Source: CAKSST01 sp045535505 (GTDB taxonomy: Bacteria > Bacillota > Clostridia > Oscillospirales > Acutalibacteraceae). Taken from it: a stretch of 64,000 bases of DNA. Position 1 is the stretch's first letter. Each line of letters begins with the position of its first letter. Below, one piece after another: positions 23,992 to 33,399 of the stretch. The translations under genes and the position numbers were made by a program. The notes beneath the pieces are model-generated. The model was not told the DNA's origin and did no database searches. It saw only the letters and a program-made list of their open reading frames with translations. The stretch lies in assembly GCA_045535505.1 (NCBI GenBank), contig JAZSLU010000023.1, positions 1 to 64,000 on the forward strand, written 5' to 3'.

Positions 23992-25392
23992 ATGTCTAAA
24001 GAAGCAACCGGCAGCGTTTGGCAGGTTATGGGACCTGTTGTTGACGTCTGCTTTGAAGAAGGCTCTTTGCCTGCCATATATAATGCGCTCACCATGAAAA
24101 ACGGAGAAAAAACCTTGACGGTTGAGGTGGCACAACATATCGGCGACAATGTTGTACGCTGTATTGCCATGTCTTCAACCGACGGTCTTAAAAGAGGAAC
24201 ACCCGTTACCGATACCGGTTCACCTATAAGTGTACCCGTAGGTAAAGACACTTTGGGACGTATTTTTAACGTGCTTGGTGATACTGTTGACAACAAGCCT
24301 TTTGAAAGCCAGGCAGAACGCTGGAACATACACCGCCCTGCCCCCGCTTACAGCGAACTTTCAACCTCAACCGAAATTCTTGAAACCGGTATTAAGGTTG
24401 TTGACCTTATTTGCCCTTACTCAAAAGGCGGAAAAATAGGTCTTTTCGGCGGTGCAGGTGTTGGTAAAACAGTTCTTATTATGGAACTTATTAACAACAT
24501 TGCTAAACAGCACGGTGGTCTTTCTGTTTTCACAGGTGTAGGCGAACGCACCCGTGAGGGCAACGACCTTTATAACGAAATGAAGGAGTCGGGCGTTTTA
24601 TCCAAAACTACACTTGTTTACGGACAGATGAACGAACCCCCCGGCGCACGTATGAGAGTTGGTCTTTCAGGATTAACCATGGCAGAATATTTCAGAGACA
24701 AAGAAAAACAAGACGTTTTGCTTTTTATTGATAACATTTTCCGTTTCACACAAGCAGGCAGTGAGGTTTCTGCTCTTTTGGGCCGTATGCCCAGTGCAGT
24801 TGGTTATCAACCAACTCTTGCCAATGAGATGGGTATGTTGCAAGAAAGAATTACTTCTACCAAAAACGGCTCAATCACATCTATTCAAGCCGTTTATGTT
24901 CCCGCCGACGACCTTACAGACCCTGCCCCCGCAACAACCTTTGCCCACCTTGATGCGACAACTGTTCTTTCCAGAACTATTGCTTCGCAGGGTATATATC
25001 CCGCTGTTGACCCACTTGAGTCAACCAGCCGCATTCTCTCGCCAGAAATTGTAGGCAAAGAGCATTACGAAGTTGCAAGAGAAGTTCAAAGAATTTTACA
25101 ACGTTATGTTGAACTTATGGATATTATTGCCATCATGGGTATGGATGAACTTTCAGACGATGACAAACTGCTTGTTGGCAGAGCCAGAAAAATTCAACGC
25201 TTTTTGTCACAACCCTTTGATGTTTCTCAAAAATTCACAGGCATTGAAGGTACTTATGTCCCCTTGGCTGAAACCATACGAGGATTTAAAGAAATTATTG
25301 ACGGCAAACACGACAACCTGCCCGAATCTGCCTTCTTGTTTGTAGGCACTATTGACGAGGCAGTAGAAAAAGCCAAGAAGGTGATGGGATGA
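23992..25392 (+). CDS. atpD: F-type ATP synthase subunit beta (catalytic)
   Basis: The 466-residue catalytic subunit. Walker A GGAGVGKT, catalytic Glu in GVGERTREGNDLY, Walker B-type strand VLLFIDNIFRF, and ALLGRMPSAVGYQPTLA. The ATG at 23992 comes after AAAGGAG; an in-frame ATG at 23971 directly after the atpG stop lacks a ribosome-binding site and would add seven residues. Confidence 0.97.
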   Translation: MSKEATGSVWQVMGPVVDVCFEEGSLPAIYNALTMKNGEKTLTVEVAQHIGDNVVRCIAMSSTDGLKRGTPVTDTGSPISVPVGKDTLGRIFNVLGDTVDNKPFESQAERWNIHRPAPAYSELSTSTEILETGIKVVDLICPYSKGGKIGLFGGAGVGKTVLIMELINNIAKQHGGLSVFTGVGERTREGNDLYNEMKESGVLSKTTLVYGQMNEPPGARMRVGLSGLTMAEYFRDKEKQDVLLFIDNIFRFTQAGSEVSALLGRMPSAVGYQPTLANEMGMLQERITSTKNGSITSIQAVYVPADDLTDPAPATTFAHLDATTVLSRTIASQGIYPAVDPLESTSRILSPEIVGKEHYEVAREVQRILQRYVELMDIIAIMGMDELSDDDKLLVGRARKIQRFLSQPFDVSQKFTGIEGTYVPLAETIRGFKEIIDGKHDNLPESAFLFVGTIDEAVEKAKKVMG

Positions 25393-25649
25393 ACACCTTT
25401 TTGCTGAAAATTTCTTCACCTGAGGGCGACCTTTTTAGTCAAAACGTTTGCGCTGTTTTTTTGCGTGGCACCGAGGGAGAACTTGCCATTATGGCAGGTC
25501 ATATTCCATTTGTGACAAGCATTGTGCCTTGCAGTTGTAAAATTGAGCTTGAGGACGGCACCACTAAAACCGCAAAAACCGAAGGCGGTATATTAAACGT
25601 TTCGAAGGACAAGGTATTATTCTTATCGGATAATTTTAAATGGACATAA
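25389..25649 (+). CDS. atpC: F-type ATP synthase subunit epsilon, lacking the C-terminal helical domain
   Basis: The 86-residue product consists only of the N-terminal beta sandwich that joins gamma to the c ring (SSPEGDLFSQNV, GTEGELAIMAGHIPFVT, ILNVSKDKVLFLSDNF). The usual protein has about 130-140 residues and ends in a two-helix domain that inhibits ATP hydrolysis. Here the stop codon is followed at once by a perfect terminator, so there is no room for that domain. It overlaps atpD by 4 bases and is the last gene of the operon. Confidence 0.9.
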   Translation: MNTFLLKISSPEGDLFSQNVCAVFLRGTEGELAIMAGHIPFVTSIVPCSCKIELEDGTTKTAKTEGGILNVSKDKVLFLSDNFKWT

Positions 25650-25685
25650 AAAATCGGGTTAGCAAATTTGCTAACCCGATTTTTT
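25648..25685. terminator. Bidirectional terminator of atp operon / lipoprotein gene
   Basis: AAAAATCGGGTTAGC and its full complement with a six-base AT loop, flanked by A and T runs. Confidence 0.92.
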
Positions 25686-25692
25686 CAATCAA

Positions 25693-26769
25693 TTAATATA
25701 CAATATTTTTAACCTTTAGACGTTTGATGACAGATTTATGTTCACTAACCTCTAATTTCTTTTTGGCTTCCTCAATCATCTTCTCAAACTCTTCACCTTT
25801 AATAACGTAAAGGGCAGGATTGTACATTGTGTTCATATAATAAGCATCTTCGGCAATATCTTTTTTAACAAGCAAAGCAACCGAATTTTCATCTTGAGAC
25901 GTGTAAAGTTGTGCAACGCCTGTTTTCATAGCGTTAACTGTTGCATAGTAATCACTTGCATAGTCTGTATTTTCTGAACCAACAACAGTTGCAAGTTGGT
26001 CGGCAGGAGCAGTAGGAATGCCGTTTTCGTCTTTTTCTACTTCGCTGTTTTGGGCAACCGAAGAGCCGTAATATTCATTATAAATTTTTGTAAAGCTTTC
26101 ACCCTTGTTAATTCTGCCTACATACTCGCTTATTTTTGCTGTCTGTGTAGCTTTTTCGGTTTCGCTCATATCGCTCAAATCGACATCAAGAATGTTTGCA
26201 AGAGCAAAGTTTTTAAGCAAGGTTTCGTTAACCGTTTCTGCATCAACGGGTTTTGTACCGTCTTTTCCGTAAATGCTCTCAAAATATGCGTTTGAAAGAT
26301 AATCATAACTTATGCATTTTTTATATGTTTCTTTGCCAACACCGTTAGGCTCAAAAATGCTTGAATATCCGTATGATGTCCAGTAATAGTCAACAAATGT
26401 GTCAACCTCATTTTGCTGTTGCTGTGTAAGTTCTATTTTGTTTTCTTCGCACAGTGTAATTATTGTTGCATACTGCTTTAATGTTTTTATTGCTTGGTCT
26501 TCAACATAATCAACAAAATTCTTTTTGTTTATTTTCTGTGAATAATAGTCAATCTGTGATGACTCGTTTGCATCATCACCTAAGGATTCTACAACCTTTT
26601 GACGTGCAACCATATCAGCCTGAATAAGCGCATACAGGTACTGTGCAGAGGTGAATTTAACACCGCCGATTTCAACAGCAACCTCATCTTTTTTGTGCAA
26701 ACAGCCTGCCATACTGAAAATCATAATCAACAAAAGCAATATTGCCGCTGTTTTCTTAATAAGTTTCAT
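25693..26769 (-). CDS. Lipoprotein with SurA/PrsA-like N-terminal region
   Basis: A 358-residue exported lipoprotein: signal peptide with lipobox SMAGC, so Cys22 should be lipidated by Lgt. After it comes a chaperone-like helical region (EIGGVKFTSAQYLYALIQADM, then YVEDQAIKTLKQYATIITLCEENKIELTQQQQNEVDTF) typical of SurA/PrsA-type foldases. A clear parvulin prolyl-isomerase signature is not visible, so it may act only as a chaperone. It faces the outside of the membrane. It is convergent with the atp operon. Confidence 0.7.
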   Translation of the reverse strand: MKLIKKTAAILLLLIMIFSMAGCLHKKDEVAVEIGGVKFTSAQYLYALIQADMVARQKVVESLGDDANESSQIDYYSQKINKKNFVDYVEDQAIKTLKQYATIITLCEENKIELTQQQQNEVDTFVDYYWTSYGYSSIFEPNGVGKETYKKCISYDYLSNAYFESIYGKDGTKPVDAETVNETLLKNFALANILDVDLSDMSETEKATQTAKISEYVGRINKGESFTKIYNEYYGSSVAQNSEVEKDENGIPTAPADQLATVVGSENTDYASDYYATVNAMKTGVAQLYTSQDENSVALLVKKDIAEDAYYMNTMYNPALYVIKGEEFEKMIEEAKKKLEVSEHKSVIKRLKVKNIVY

Positions 26770-26866
26770 AATAATCTGTTCCTTTCGCTATCTTGCCGAA
26801 AAAAGCATAAATTAACACATATCATTATACTCCATTTGCATAAAAAAGTCCAGCATTAAATAATAA

Positions 26867-26897
26867 ACAAAAACCGCACCCGTTAAGGTGCGGTTTT
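26867..26897. terminator. Terminator downstream of noc-like gene
   Basis: AAAAACCGCACC, CGTTAA, GGTGCGGTTTT. It has T-runs on both strands and mainly serves the minus-strand noc-like gene. A second small stem (CGTTCTTG/CAAGAACG) lies just to its right. Confidence 0.8.
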
Positions 26898-26952
26898 GCC
26901 GTTCTTGTGTGGGGCAAGAACGAAAATGGGGATGATTATGGGTGGGCTGTTT

Positions 26953-27777
26953 TTATACTAATCGCAAGGGATGTCCCTGCTTTTGTATACGTACTGTATA
27001 TTCGGTATATTCTGCGGTTTCTTTTTTGTTAAGTTTTGTCGAAATACCGGATTCCTCGAGTGTACCTACAAGTTTGTTAAGACTGTTTATAAAAAGCCTT
27101 ATATCGCCTACTGCCCCCGTTCGCACGGGTGTGTGAACCTCAGGCGGCGGCGAAAGTTCTTTTTCAACAAGTTCGTCGGTTTGGGCAACGCTCAACTGCT
27201 TTGCAACAACCGTATTAAGCAATTCATTACGCTTTTGTTCATCTTCTATGCGAAGTAACGCACGAGCATGACGCTCACATAGCCCTGCCGCCATTATAAT
27301 TTCCTGATGTGCGCAAGAAAGCTTTAAAAGCCTTAATTTGTTAGCAAGAGTTGATTGCGCAATACCGAGTCTGGCACAAGCGGCACTTTGCGTAAGAGAG
27401 AACCTATTAATAAGCATGGATATTGCCCTTGCTTCTTCAAACATATTCAAATCGCTTCTTTGAAGATTTTCAATGACAGTAAGTATAGCAGCATTTTCAT
27501 CATCTGCTTCGCATACAATACAAGGTACTGCCTTTAGGTTTGCCATTGTCGCCGCTTTAAGCCTTCTGTGCCCCGCAATTAACTCATACGAATCATCTTT
27601 TTGACGTACAACAAGCGGTTGCAAAATTCCATTTTCGCGGATGCTTGCAGAAAGCTTCCACATTTCATACTCATCGAAACTTTTACGAGGTTGGTTGTTG
27701 GAAGGCTTTATTTCCTCAATATTTATGAGAGCAAGTTTTTTGCCGTCAACAAGATTATTTTTTTGTGAAAAAATCAA
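26953..27777 (-). CDS. noc: ParB/Spo0J family protein, Noc-like
   Basis: A 274-residue DNA-binding protein: ParB N-terminal domain with IKPSNNQPRKSF, ENGILQPLVVR and the CTP-binding-type GHRRLKAA, then ENLQRSDLNMFEEA and a helix-turn-helix (TQSAACARLGIAQSTLANKLRLL). Its place next to rsmG and mnmG matches Noc, the nucleoid occlusion factor, or a second ParB. I cannot tell the two apart by eye and saw no parS-like 16-base palindrome. Start is TTG at 27777, 7 bases after AAGGAGGG; the longer frame adds 28 residues without a ribosome-binding site. Confidence 0.78.
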   Translation of the reverse strand: MIFSQKNNLVDGKKLALINIEEIKPSNNQPRKSFDEYEMWKLSASIRENGILQPLVVRQKDDSYELIAGHRRLKAATMANLKAVPCIVCEADDENAAILTVIENLQRSDLNMFEEARAISMLINRFSLTQSAACARLGIAQSTLANKLRLLKLSCAHQEIIMAAGLCERHARALLRIEDEQKRNELLNTVVAKQLSVAQTDELVEKELSPPPEVHTPVRTGAVGDIRLFINSLNKLVGTLEESGISTKLNKKETAEYTEYTVRIQKQGHPLRLV

Positions 27778-27861
27778 CGCTTGTCCCTCCTTGCTTGCAA
27801 ACCAATTATAGCTTGTGTTCAATGCATTTTCCACAAAAATCGTACGCCAAAAAAACTGCAA

Positions 27862-27898
27862 AAAAACAAAAAAGCAACCGCTTACAACGGTTGCTTCG
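27862..27898 (-). terminator. Terminator at the end of rsmG
   Basis: On the minus strand AAGCAACCG, TTGTAAG loop, CGGTTGCTT, then a long T-rich tail. The rsmG stop codon lies in the loop. Confidence 0.85.
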
Positions 27899-28592
27899 AA
27901 ATTTTAGCAAAGCTTCTGGGATATTTTGTCGGGGTTTGCGAAATCTTTTTGCAGATTACTGTGCGGCGAGTACCTATATTTTCTAACTCGTCATCAAAAA
28001 TTTGAGGTTTATCGCCTCCAAGAAGTTTTATGCCTTTAGCATTTTTAAGTTCTTCATCAACTGCAGGACCTTTCATTGCGGCAAAAACACCGCCAACCTT
28101 TACCAGCGGCAAACAAAGTTCACTCAGTACCGACATATTTGCAACTGCTCGTGCCGTTACAATGTCAAAACTCTCACGCAAGACTTTATTTTGTCCCGCT
28201 TCTTCGGCACGGCTATGCAGCGCCTTAACTTCTAACCCCAACCTCTCGGCAAGGCTTTGTAAAAACTGCACCCTTTTATTAAGACTGTCAATAAGTGTCA
28301 ATTCAATTTGGGGACAAACAATTTTTAAACACATTCCGGGGAAACCGGCGCCCGAGCCTACATCACAAATTTTGGTGCCACTTTTCATCTCAAGACGGGT
28401 TGCAAACATCATACAATCGGCAAAATGCTTTAGGGCAACCTCACCTTTTTCGGTAATGGCAGTAAGGTTGTATTTTTGGTTTTCCTGCACCAAAAAAGCA
28501 TAATATTCCTCAAAGCGTTCAAGGGCGTTTGCATCAACCTCAAAGCCTCTGTTTTTGCATTCTTGTATTATAGGAAGGAGTATATTATTCAT
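27882..28592 (-). CDS. rsmG: 16S rRNA (guanine527-N7)-methyltransferase
   Basis: RsmG (GidB) methylates G527 in the 530 loop of 16S rRNA. The 236-residue protein has the SAM-binding motif KICDVGSGAGFPGMCLKI, then LTLIDSLNKRVQFLQSLAE and FDIVTARAVANM, the usual order of the family. The ATG at 28592 follows AGGAG by 8 bases; the longer frame adds eight residues. It overlaps the mnmG 3' end. Confidence 0.95.
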   Translation of the reverse strand: MNNILLPIIQECKNRGFEVDANALERFEEYYAFLVQENQKYNLTAITEKGEVALKHFADCMMFATRLEMKSGTKICDVGSGAGFPGMCLKIVCPQIELTLIDSLNKRVQFLQSLAERLGLEVKALHSRAEEAGQNKVLRESFDIVTARAVANMSVLSELCLPLVKVGGVFAAMKGPAVDEELKNAKGIKLLGGDKPQIFDDELENIGTRRTVICKKISQTPTKYPRSFAKISKQPL

Positions 28593-30465
28593 TATTTTCT
28601 CTCCTGTCCTTTTCAAGTTTTATAAGCAAAACCGAAATATCAGCAGGGCTGACTCCCGATATGCGTGATGCCTGACCGATATTGCGGGGGCGCACCTTGT
28701 TAAGCTTTTCAATAGCCTCAAGACGCAAATTGCCAACTGCACAGTAGTCAATATCGTCGGGTATGATTTTTTCTTCAAGGCGTTGCTGTTCTTTAATTTG
28801 TGCAAGTTGTCGGTTTATATATCCCGCATACTTAATTTCGGTTTCAATCTTTTGTACACAAACATCATCCAATTTGGGTGCCAAAGCGTTAAAAGGTGCA
28901 AGGCCTTTATAAGAAACGCCGGGACGGCGCAATAAATCAGCAAGTTTTGCACCTGTTGAAAGCGGCGCAGAACCAACACTCTCAAGGTAAGCGTTAACCT
29001 CGGCGGTAGGTCCTACCGTAATAGTTTCAAGACGCTCAATTTCTTTTTCTTTATCGCTTTTAATCTTGCAAAACTTATCCCACACCTTGTTATCAATAAG
29101 ACCCAGCTCTCTTCCGATAGGCATCAGCCGCTCATCAGCATTGTCTTGTCGCAAAACAAGACGATACTCTGAGCGAGAGGTCATCATACGATAAGGGTCC
29201 ATACATCCTTTTGTAACAAGGTCATCAATTAAAGTTCCGATATATGAGTTGGAACGGCTGAGTATAAGCGGATTTTTGCCTTGCAGTTTCAGTGCGGCAT
29301 TTGCACCCGCAACAAATCCTTGAACAGCCGCTTCTTCATAACCTGAAGAACCGTTAAACTGCCCTGCTCCGTAAAGATTTTCAAAATCTTTCAGTTCCAA
29401 TGTTGCACTCAAGGTTTGCGGGTCAACACAGTCATACTCAATAGCATAGGCGCTGCGCATAATTTTAACCTTTTCAAGACCCTCTATTGAGCGGTAAAGC
29501 GCCAACTGCACTTCTTCAGGCAAAGAAGATGACATACCTTGCAAATACATTTCTTCGGTATCCATACCGCAAGGCTCAACAAAAAACTGGTGACGCTGTT
29601 TGTCGGCAAAGCGAACAATTTTGTCCTCTATGCTGGGGCAATAACGAGGGCCAACACCCTCAATATCACCCGCAAACAAAGGTGAGCGATGCAAATTTGC
29701 CCTTATAATTTCTTTTGTTTTATCGTTTGTGTAGCCAATGTGGCATACAACCTTATTTTCAATTTCATGTTCGGTCGAATAACTAAAAGGCTGTGTCTGC
29801 TCATCACCGTGCTGAACCTCTAATTTAGAAAAATCTATACTTGCGCGGTCAACACGAGCCGGTGTACCCGTTTTAAAACGGCGAAGACAAAGCCCCATTT
29901 GTTTTAACACCAAACCTAATTTTGTTGCGGCGAACATTCCGTCGGGTCCACCCTCATAGTTGTGCTCACCGACAAAAATTTTACCGCCAAGAAATGTTCC
30001 TGTTGCAATAATTACCGCCTTTGCGGTATAAGCCGCATCCAATGCGGTTATAAGTTGCCAACCGTCTTTTGTCTTTTTAATATCAACAATTTCCGCTTGT
30101 TTTACATCCAAATTTTCTTGTTTTTCGACCGTATGTTTCATAACAGTGCTGTATGCTCTGCGGTCAATTTGTGTACGCAAATTATGCACAGCAGGGCCTT
30201 TACCGCGATTTAACATACGGCTTTGCAAGGTTGTTTTGTCAGCAGCCTTGCCCATTTCGCCACCTAAAGCATCAAGTTCACAAACCAAGTTACCTTTGGC
30301 TGTTCCGCCTATCGATGGGTTGCAAGGCATATTGCCTATCCAGTCAAGATTAATTGTAAACATAACGGTACTGCAACCAAGACGTGCCGAAACAAGACCC
30401 GCTTCAACACCCGCGTGTCCGCCGCCTATAACAGCAACATCATATTTTCCTGCATCATACGTCAT
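28585..30465 (-). CDS. mnmG: tRNA uridine-5-carboxymethylaminomethyl modification enzyme MnmG
   Basis: The FAD subunit of the MnmEG complex, which modifies U34 of several tRNAs. 626 residues, normal length. FAD-binding VAVIGGGHAGVEA at the N-terminus, MPCNPSIGGTAKG, the catalytic-Cys region RYCPSIEDKIVRF, the FNGSSGYEEAAVQG turn, and the C-terminal helical domain with RPRNIGQASRISGVSPADISVL that binds MnmE. It follows mnmE by 17 bases. Confidence 0.97.
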   Translation of the reverse strand: MTYDAGKYDVAVIGGGHAGVEAGLVSARLGCSTVMFTINLDWIGNMPCNPSIGGTAKGNLVCELDALGGEMGKAADKTTLQSRMLNRGKGPAVHNLRTQIDRRAYSTVMKHTVEKQENLDVKQAEIVDIKKTKDGWQLITALDAAYTAKAVIIATGTFLGGKIFVGEHNYEGGPDGMFAATKLGLVLKQMGLCLRRFKTGTPARVDRASIDFSKLEVQHGDEQTQPFSYSTEHEIENKVVCHIGYTNDKTKEIIRANLHRSPLFAGDIEGVGPRYCPSIEDKIVRFADKQRHQFFVEPCGMDTEEMYLQGMSSSLPEEVQLALYRSIEGLEKVKIMRSAYAIEYDCVDPQTLSATLELKDFENLYGAGQFNGSSGYEEAAVQGFVAGANAALKLQGKNPLILSRSNSYIGTLIDDLVTKGCMDPYRMMTSRSEYRLVLRQDNADERLMPIGRELGLIDNKVWDKFCKIKSDKEKEIERLETITVGPTAEVNAYLESVGSAPLSTGAKLADLLRRPGVSYKGLAPFNALAPKLDDVCVQKIETEIKYAGYINRQLAQIKEQQRLEEKIIPDDIDYCAVGNLRLEAIEKLNKVRPRNIGQASRISGVSPADISVLLIKLEKDRRENNE

Positions 30466-30482
30466 TTTATATCACCAAAATT

Positions 30483-31844
30483 TTATTTTCCTACACAAAA
30501 ACGTTTAAACACTTCGTCCGTAACGGCAACAGTAACCCGCTCTCCAGTAAGTTCAAGCAATGCGGCAAGTGCATCGTCAACACAAACACCGGCAGCGTCT
30601 GCCGTTGTGCCGCTCTCAAACGCACAAAGCGCATCAAAAAGAGCATCACGAGCACGTAAAGCACAGTCCTTTTGACGAGTGCTTATCAAAACTGCGGTAT
30701 CAGGGTCAAGTTTGTCGGCGCCAACAATTTTTAAAATCGCATCGCTTAACTCATCCATTCCCTCTTTGTTTTTTGCACAAATTTGCACAACCTTTAAGCC
30801 GTCAAAAACACTAATGTCAGGATTTTCATTAAGGTCAATTTTATTAACCACCGCAACCGACGGCTTGTTTTTCATAATTTCAATTAGTTTGCGGTCATAA
30901 TCAAGCAACTCGCTCGATGCATCAAACACACCCAAAACCAACTGTGACTGCTCAATTTTTTGCAAGGCGCGTTCAACACCAATTTGCTCCACCTCGTCAA
31001 TGGCCTCGCGAAGTCCTGCCGTGTCGCACAAGCGAAGTTGAACATCTCCGACACGCACACTTTCTTCTATTACGTCACGGGTTGTACCCGCAAGAGATGT
31101 TACTATCGAGCACTCGTTACCTGCAAGAGCGTTCATCAATGTAGATTTTCCCGCATTTGGACTTCCAGCAATAGCCGTCACAATGCCGCTTCTTAACATT
31201 TGACCGCAATCAAAATCCTCAATCATTTTACACAGCTTATCGTGTGCTTTACGCAAGGTGTTTTGCACAATTTCTTCAGATAAGCCGGGTATATCGTCAT
31301 CGGGATAATCACTTAATGCCGCAAGGTCTGACGCAGCACAAAGCAAAAGTTCTTTGATATAATTTATGCTTTGTGCCGTTTTGCCGCTGTGAGCCGCATT
31401 TGCAAGGGCAAGTGTCTGGCGAGAGTTTGCCGCAATAATTTCGGTTATGCTTTCTGCTCTTGTGAGGTCAAGTTTGCCGTTCATAAATGCACGTTTTGAA
31501 AATTCACCGGAGGCGGCAATACGAGCACCTTCTGATAGTATGCTATCAAGCACCTGCTTTGCAACAAAATCACCGCCGTGAACGGTAATTTCTACAACGT
31601 TTTCACCCGTATAACTTTTTGGGGCACGAAAAACCAAAGCCACCGCCTCATCAACAAGACAATCGCCGTCAAAAACATTTCCGTAAAGAGCAGTATATCC
31701 CTGCTTGTTTTGCAATTTTTCGCCACTTACCGCTTTAAACACCTTGTCGGCAATAAAAATTGCTTGTTCGCCCGAAATTCTTATCATTGAAACGCTGCCT
31801 GCACCCATTGGAGTTGCAATGGCGGCTACGGTATCAGCTGACAT
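30483..31844 (-). CDS. mnmE: tRNA modification GTPase MnmE
   Basis: GTPase partner of MnmG. 453 residues: N-terminal formyl-THF-binding domain (SADTVAAIATPMGAGSVSMIRISG), helical domain, inserted G domain with GSPNAGKS, DTAG and NKID, and the C-terminal CVGK that carries the essential Cys. The ATG at 31844 lies 12 bases after GGGG; the in-frame TTG at 31850, 6 bases after it, is an alternative start adding two residues. Confidence 0.96.
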   Translation of the reverse strand: MSADTVAAIATPMGAGSVSMIRISGEQAIFIADKVFKAVSGEKLQNKQGYTALYGNVFDGDCLVDEAVALVFRAPKSYTGENVVEITVHGGDFVAKQVLDSILSEGARIAASGEFSKRAFMNGKLDLTRAESITEIIAANSRQTLALANAAHSGKTAQSINYIKELLLCAASDLAALSDYPDDDIPGLSEEIVQNTLRKAHDKLCKMIEDFDCGQMLRSGIVTAIAGSPNAGKSTLMNALAGNECSIVTSLAGTTRDVIEESVRVGDVQLRLCDTAGLREAIDEVEQIGVERALQKIEQSQLVLGVFDASSELLDYDRKLIEIMKNKPSVAVVNKIDLNENPDISVFDGLKVVQICAKNKEGMDELSDAILKIVGADKLDPDTAVLISTRQKDCALRARDALFDALCAFESGTTADAAGVCVDDALAALLELTGERVTVAVTDEVFKRFCVGK

Positions 31845-31873
31845 AATCAAATATCACCCCATTATCAAAAAAC

Positions 31874-31902
31874 ATTTTAACACAAATTGTATTATCAATC
31901 AA
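31874..31902 (-). promoter_or_regulatory. Sigma-A promoter of mnmE-mnmG-rsmG
   Basis: On the minus strand TTGATT, 17 bases, TAAAAT, about 25 bases upstream of the mnmE start. Confidence 0.7.
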
Positions 31903-31943
31903 CAAAAACTCTAAATTTTAGGCTATTTAACTGAAAAAAATTA

Positions 31944-31972
31944 TTGACATCGTTTTTTTAAAGTTATATAAT
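31944..31972 (+). promoter_or_regulatory. Perfect consensus promoter of gdhA
   Basis: TTGACA, 17-base spacer, TATAAT. It is divergent from the mnmE promoter and gives a leader of about 80 bases before the ATG at 32061. Confidence 0.82.
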
Positions 31973-32060
31973 TTACCATATAAAAAGTTTATGAGGTATG
32001 CTAACCTTTAAATTTTTTACATACATAAGGCAAAAATCTATAATTATAGGAGATTATTTT

Positions 32061-33347
32061 ATGGCAAACCAAAACTACAACCCTTTTGAAAACGCGCAAA
32101 TTCAGTTTGACCGTGTTGCCGAGATTCTGGAGCTTGACCAAGCCACCAGAGATTTACTCCGTCAGCATCGTCAGGAAATCCACTTCACCATCCCTGTAAA
32201 GATGGACGACGGCACTACTAAAATTTTTAAAGCATTCCGTATGATTCATAACGACGCCAGAGGTCCAGGAAAAGGCGGTCTTCGTTTCCATCCCCACGAA
32301 ACAGCAGACACCGTTCGTGCACTTTCTATGTGGATGACCTGGAAATGTGCAGCCGTTGACATCCCCCTTGGCGGCGCTAAAGGCGGCGTTGTGTGCGACC
32401 CCAGAACTATGTCACAAGGTGAACAAGAGCGTTTGTGCCGCGGCTTTATGCAGCGTCTTCACAGCCAGGTTGGTCACAACATTGACGTTCCCGCACCCGA
32501 CGTTATGACCAACGGTCAGCATATGATGTGGATGCTTGATGAATATGAAGCAATCACCGGTCAGCACTTCCCCGGAATGATTACCGGTAAACCCGTAGGT
32601 TTGGGTGGTTCTTTGGGCCGTACCGAAGCTACCGGTTATGGCGTAATTTACTGTTTGCGTGAGTGCTTGAAAAATATGAACATTGATATCACCAGAACAA
32701 GCGCCAGCATGCAGGGCTTTGGTAACGTTGGTGAATATGCCGCTCGTATGTATGCAGAATTAGGCGGCAAAATGGTTGCTATTTCTTGCTGGAACGCAAA
32801 CGACAAGGTTTCCTACACCTTCCGCAAGGCAGACGGTTGCGACCCTGCAGAACTTGCCAGCATTAAAGACTCTTTCGGTAGCATTGATAAAGAAAAGGCT
32901 CTCGAATTAGGCTATGAGGTTCTCCCCGGCGATGCATGGTTAAGCCAGGATGTAGATATTCTTATCCCCGCAGCACTTGAAAACCAGATTACACCCGAAG
33001 TGTTCCCCAACATTTCAAAACAGGTTAAGATTTTGTGCGAAGCTGCTAACGGCCCCACAACTCCCGACTGTGACCAGTTGATTGAGGATGCAGGTATTAT
33101 GCTTATTCCCGACTTCTTGAGCAACGCAGGCGGCGTAACCTGCAGCTATTTCGAGCAGGTTCAGGGCAATATGAACTACTTCTGGACAAAGCAAGAGGTT
33201 TTGGAGAAATTGGAAAATGCAATGACCAGTGCTTTCCAAAACATCTACGATTTAGCACAAGAAAAGAACCTTTACATGCGTGATGCAGCTTACGTTGTTG
33301 CAATCAACCGCGTTGTTAACGCAGTAAAGACAAGAGGCTGGGTATAA
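32061..33347 (+). CDS. gdhA: Glutamate dehydrogenase
   Basis: Interconverts glutamate with 2-oxoglutarate and ammonia. The 428-residue protein has substrate-site KGGLRFHP, catalytic Lys in VDIPLGGAKGGVVCDP, the Rossmann motif GFGNVGEYAA and C-terminal LSNAGGVTCSYFEQVQ. The ~430-residue length and sequence fit the hexameric, often NAD-linked group found in clostridia; cofactor choice is inferred. The ATG at 32061 has AGGAG upstream; the longer frame adds 21 residues, lacks a good site and would begin close to the predicted transcription start. Confidence 0.95.
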   Translation: MANQNYNPFENAQIQFDRVAEILELDQATRDLLRQHRQEIHFTIPVKMDDGTTKIFKAFRMIHNDARGPGKGGLRFHPHETADTVRALSMWMTWKCAAVDIPLGGAKGGVVCDPRTMSQGEQERLCRGFMQRLHSQVGHNIDVPAPDVMTNGQHMMWMLDEYEAITGQHFPGMITGKPVGLGGSLGRTEATGYGVIYCLRECLKNMNIDITRTSASMQGFGNVGEYAARMYAELGGKMVAISCWNANDKVSYTFRKADGCDPAELASIKDSFGSIDKEKALELGYEVLPGDAWLSQDVDILIPAALENQITPEVFPNISKQVKILCEAANGPTTPDCDQLIEDAGIMLIPDFLSNAGGVTCSYFEQVQGNMNYFWTKQEVLEKLENAMTSAFQNIYDLAQEKNLYMRDAAYVVAINRVVNAVKTRGWV

Positions 33348-33366
33348 TCCACCATACATATAATAT

Positions 33367-33397
33367 AAAACGGCAGTCAAATTTGACTGCCGTTTTT
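33367..33397. terminator. Bidirectional terminator, gdhA / htrA
   Basis: AAAACGGCAGTCAAATTTGACTGCCGTTTTT, given here as a perfect palindrome with arms of about 15 bases; it ends both convergent units. Confidence 0.92.
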
Positions 33398-33399
33398 CT

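Noticed and set aside
26902..26924. Inverted repeat CGTTCTTG/CAAGAACG near noc as a parS-like site
   Set aside because: Does not resemble TGTTTCACGTGAAACA, and the seven-base loop suits an RNA hairpin better.
28330..28345. CCGGGGAAA resembling a Noc-binding half site within rsmG
   Set aside because: Only partly palindromic, inside coding sequence for the conserved GAGFPGMC motif, and not repeated.
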